The translations under genes were made by a program, and so were the position numbers. Of a stretch of DNA of 64,000 nucleotides, positions 60,501 to 64,000 are shown in pieces; the stretch's first letter is position 1, and every line of letters starts with the position of its first letter. The DNA comes from Nipponacmea schrenckii (lineage: Eukaryota; Mollusca; Gastropoda; Lottiidae): NCBI GenBank assembly GCA_030562195.1, contig CM060202.1:5456001-5520000 (forward strand). The letters run 5' to 3'. The notes below the pieces were generated by a model, which saw nothing but the letters and a program-made list of their open reading frames with translations, searched no databases and was not told the origin of the DNA.

Positions 60501-63500
60501 ACGTGAAGAGGAAGCCTTACAAAAAGAAATAAAAATGCAAAGTGAGATTGAGAAAATGAGAGAAAAAGAAGGACTAAAGATCTTAAAACATCAAAAATCC
60601 ATTGAAGAAAGAAAAAAATTTGTCATGCAGAAAATGTCTGAAATTCAAAGCAAGCAGGTGTCCAATAATATGAGAGTAAGTGAATCATTAATTGAAATGA
60701 AATCATTGGAAAAAGAAAAAGAAGCTATCCAATGTTTAATTTGCATTGAAATGTAATCTGCACACAGTAAAAGATTTCATGAACATTTGAATATTTACAG
60801 ATTCTATTACTTTTCCTTTAACATCAAATTTTGGTCACTATGACTTACATTCTTAAATAATTGGTATCAAATATTACCAAGGTATGGACAACTTATATGG
60901 ATTTCACACTTATGGGTAAGAATTTATGATTTAAATATCACAGTTGATTGATTCTATAATTCCAGTTATTACATCAACATTTTACAGCTTGGTATGAGGT
61001 GATATTACAACGTAGGTTAGTTGTAGGTAAAAGTCGAGCAATGTTTGATTGGAAGTTATTGTTACGAGCATGGAATGCCTGGAAATCTTACACCAGATCT
61101 AAGAAATTAGATGAAGAAACCAGGCAACATGAAAAACAATTGCTAGATACTCATAGGTTTGTATGTCTTTTTGGTTTGTTTTAGAAGTTTAGGTCAATTG
61201 GTTACAGGAAAGATTGGTTGCTCGATACATTGGTATTCAATAAGGAATGTTGGTCACAGTAAAATGGTCATATAAAGGTGTTTTTAAGCTATAGTAGTTG
61301 TTGGCTTCTTTTTATACGCCCACATATAATGTGGACGTATATTGCGGTTGACCCTGTCCGTCCGTCTGGACGTCCGTATGGACGTCGGTCCGTCCGTCCG
61401 TCCACAATTGATTGTGGCCACAATAGAGACCACAGTTTTCATCGGATTACAATGAAACTTGGTATGTGTCTCTGTCATCATAGTTTCTTAGTGAGAATTC
61501 GTCAAATTCAGCTTGTGGGCGCGATACAGGCCACAATTTTTGTCCAATCTTTTCGAAACTTGGTATGTGTCTCTATCATCATAAAATCTTGGTTCCTTTC
61601 GAAAATCAGCTTTCTGACTTTTACGGTTGGTGAGTTATGCCCCCTTTCTTAGTGAGAATTTGTCAAATTCAGCTTGTAGGGTGGGCGCGATACAGGCCAC
61701 AATTTTTGTTCAATCTTTTCGAAACTTGGTATGTGTCTCTATCATCATAAAATCTTGGTTCCTTTCGAAAATCAGCTTTCTGACTTTTACGGTTAGTGAG
61801 TTATGCCCCCTTTCTTAGTGAGAATTTGTCAAATTCAGCTTGTAGGTGTGATACAGGCTACAATGTTTATCCAAACATTTTTATATGCCCACATATATTG
61901 TGGACGTATATTGCGGTTGACCCTGTCTGTCCGAATCTCGGTTCCTTTCGAAAATCAGCTTTCTGCCTTTAACGGTTGGTGAGTTATGCCCCCTTTCTTA
62001 GTGAGAATTCGTCAAATTCAGCTTGTGGGTGTGATACAGGCTACAATGTTTATCCAAACATTTTTATATGCCCACATATAATTCTGACTTTTACGGTTGG
62101 TGAGTTATGCCCCCTTTCTGATTGCTGTTGGTGGGCGTATAGCCTTGTGGGCGTCTGCTCGTTTATTTTGTAGGTGTTTGTACAAATAGTGTTTTAACTT
62201 TCATTGTTATGCCATCCTAAGCTTTTCCCAAATGTAGATTTAGGATGGCAAAATAATGAAAATTAAAATACTATTTTGTAAAAAAAACATGGCAAGACAA
62301 TTGAGGACAAAACAGCAATACACATCAAGTCCAGAAAATTCCAGAAGCTTAATACAAAGTTAAGATGTTATACCAAATCTGATGATATGATTCCTTATTG
62401 TTATTTGTAGAAAAAATCAAGTAGCGAATAGACACTATCATACCAGTCTGCTTCAGAAATATTTTACAACCTGGGTAATCTGGATTCAACAAGAACAAGA
62501 TAAACGCCAGTTAGAAGAAGCTCAAAATGTCACAAGACTGAAGATGATGGCTTTACTAGAAAAGGCAGCTACTGGCCAATTGTGGAAGAATGGAGAGGAT
62601 GATAAATTAAGTAATGAAGTTAATCCAGTAGGAAGAGGTGGATCTCAATCTGCTAGAAATATGGCTGATAATAATAAAATAGTATGTAGTTTGTTTGTTT
62701 ATTTGATTATCCTTAGAACTTTTGACTTGAACCTTCACATTAAGTTGAAACTGTAGTTCAGCTTTATCATTAAGGTTGATGATATGGTGGACAGGTTATG
62801 TTTTTATGGTACTACGCAATGTACACAATTATACTTATCAAATATAGTGTTTTATTGATATCATTTCAGGATGAATTGTTTGCTCAAAATAATCAAAATA
62901 GACCAGCGATGTCTAGTCATAATGGACCCTTAGCTTCTAAAAGTGAATCTTTATTAGGAAAAGATAAAAACACTCCTCCAAGGATACCGACTCAAGCATG
63001 GCAAGTGAATAGAAAACATGTAAATCTGACAGCAGAAGAAATAGCTGGTCTAGGTGGAGGGGATATGGACTCAAACAGCCATATTTCAGATAAAAGTGTT
63101 CGCAAGCGCTTTGGGACACAGCCTTGGATGAACACTCATTTTATTGTCAATAATTTTGAAAACCGATATACAGCTCAGCAGAAAATTCTAACTGAACAAA
63201 AAAATCAGTTAAAGGAACAAAAACGCTTAATCCAAGATCTACAATACCAACAAAATCAACAGACTTTGAAAGCTCAATTAGAAAGTGGTGATAACAGCAA
63301 TCTTAAATCAAATCAAGGGCAGGTAACTGTGAGAAGTGAGAGTGGTGTTACTAATGATATAGAAACAGCCAGAACTGATCAGACTGTACAATCTACAGCT
63401 CCAAGGTATGGTTTGAAACTTGTAAAGATAAGACGACATTTATCATGTACAGAGCAATACTATATTGATGATCAACAATTTTCAAATATCACAAGTTCTC

Positions 63501-64000
63501 ACTAATACACATATGTAAGGCTGTACCCTCTAATGTGTTAACAAGGCAATTTTCTGTCTAGATATCCTTGATTTTGCAGGAATATCTGATAATCAGGTTT
63601 GAGAAAGTAATCAAGTTAAAATTAAAATATAAATGTTTGTTTTAGGTCAGTATCAACAGCTAGGAGTGATGTCTCATCATCAACTATACATACCAACATA
63701 TCAAAAACAACAAATATGTCTTCTTCAACTAAACATTCACAGATCATGAAAAGCAAGTAGTCATTTCTTTTCAAATAAACTTTCTGACCAGAGAAGTGAC
63801 AATGAGCAAAGTAACTGGACAGAATAAAAAGTTACCATACCACCAAATATACAACCATATAGCAAGTGATCAAATGGTTTGGTATAACAGAATTGTCAGT
63901 CAACCACAAGAAATAATAAGCCTACCATTAAACAAGATTTTATAATTGACTGATATGTTTTATAGATATGGAAGAAAGAGCTGCTGAAAGAGCCAGATTG
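57531..64000 (+). CDS. CCDC191: CCDC191-like coiled-coil protein (3' end outside window)
   Basis: Exons: 57531-57608, 58046-58084, 58406-58541, 58793-58987, 59364-59527, 59873-59977, 60211-60329, 60501-60675, 60966-61156, 62411-62681, 62870-63405, 63646 to about 63,767, and probably 63,966 onward. Phases fit through 63,405 (about 670 residues). The start is MAADFHKPGLYKWKRQTN; the first donor (GTTCTT) is weak. Then NWLKKVEDAS, AEELLNQWMNEK, an acidic linker, a long Glu/Lys coiled coil (about residues 240-400), and Trp-spaced repeats of the HFTAWYEVILQRR / RAWNAWKSY / KYFTTWVIWI type seen in CCDC191 and SFI1-like proteins. In the exon from 63,646 the frame meets TAG at about 63,768; the last 35 bp start ATATGGAAGAAAGAGC after an acceptor, so a further exon is likely but the link is unresolved. 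Molecular role poorly known. Confidence 0.7.
59068..59355. repeat. Tandem duplication of about 120 bp in an intron
   Basis: 59,068-59,185 and 59,229-59,355 share GATACAGGCATAGTTATGTA / TTTCTGAAGAAAATTT / CTCAACTTTATTAGAATC with scattered differences. Confidence 0.85.
61314..62140. mobile_element. GTCC-rich non-autonomous element, copy B
   Basis: Ends are ATACGCCCAC (61,314-61,323) and GTGGGCGTAT (62,131-62,140), identical to copy A at 33.4 kb. Same order: hairpin CCACATATAATGTGG, GTCCGTCC run (about 61,357-61,410), then tandem units of about 170-190 bp (CTTTCTTAGTGAGAATTTGT, CAAATTCAGCTTGTAGG, AACTTGGTATGTGTCTCTAT). The GAAACTTGGTATGTGT word is shared with copy A's units, the rest is diverged. 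Short frames across it are repeat read-through. It lies in the CCDC191-like intron 61157-62410. Confidence 0.8.

Noticed and set aside
61278..62173. Several 60-120 codon frames on both strands
   Set aside because: All lie in the GTCC-rich element and repeat with its tandem units; no codon bias or family.

Overview
The window is AT-rich eukaryotic nuclear DNA. Genes have many GT-AG introns, there is no operon structure, and minisatellites and transposon debris are abundant. PRDM10, a CCDC191-like gene and dCMP deaminase place it in Metazoa. The Polinton-like virus element, the Penelope-like remnant, the GTCC-rich repeat element and a class V aminotransferase that I do not know from vertebrates suggest an invertebrate, most likely a mollusc. 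The species assignment is inference.

Layout. 0.3-11.1 kb (+): the 3' part of a 14-exon (visible) cysteine-desulfurase-like PLP enzyme, with two minisatellite-filled introns and a Penelope-like insertion in its probable 3' UTR. 12.8-18.6 kb: a PAN-like exon remnant, a broken copy of part of an orphan gene, a transposon-like segment, then the intact orphan single-exon gene at 16.3-17.3 kb (+). 18.7-21.2 kb (-): a three-exon orphan gene for a basic coiled-coil protein. 23.4-24.5 kb (-): a three-exon small heat shock protein with a textbook heat-shock promoter. 25.2-27.1 kb (+): dCMP deaminase copy 1 (DCTD-1), divergent from the heat shock gene. 27.5-32.4 kb: a 31-bp satellite present as two arrays in opposite orientation around a 1.9-kb spacer. 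32.9-46.2 kb (+): dCMP deaminase copy 2 (DCTD-2), whose first intron is split by an 11.5-kb insertion. 48.1-55.3 kb (-): complete PRDM10 (13 coding exons, about 1,372 residues). 57.5-64.0 kb (+): the 5' part of a CCDC191-like coiled-coil gene, running off the window.

The most striking region is the insertion in DCTD-2 intron 1 (33,155 to about 44,703). It carries a decayed protein-primed family B DNA polymerase, two genes resembling those that accompany Polinton/Maverick or adintovirus-type polymerases, and a repeat-rich coiled-coil gene with a compact C-terminal head. It is bounded by a 6-8 bp target duplication and a short imperfect terminal inverted repeat, and is itself hit by a LINE fragment and a GTCC-rich element. 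Both intron halves align with the uninterrupted intron of DCTD-1, so the empty site is present in the same window.

Exon boundaries were set by eye from reading frame, GT-AG sites and phase. They were not checked against transcripts or databases.
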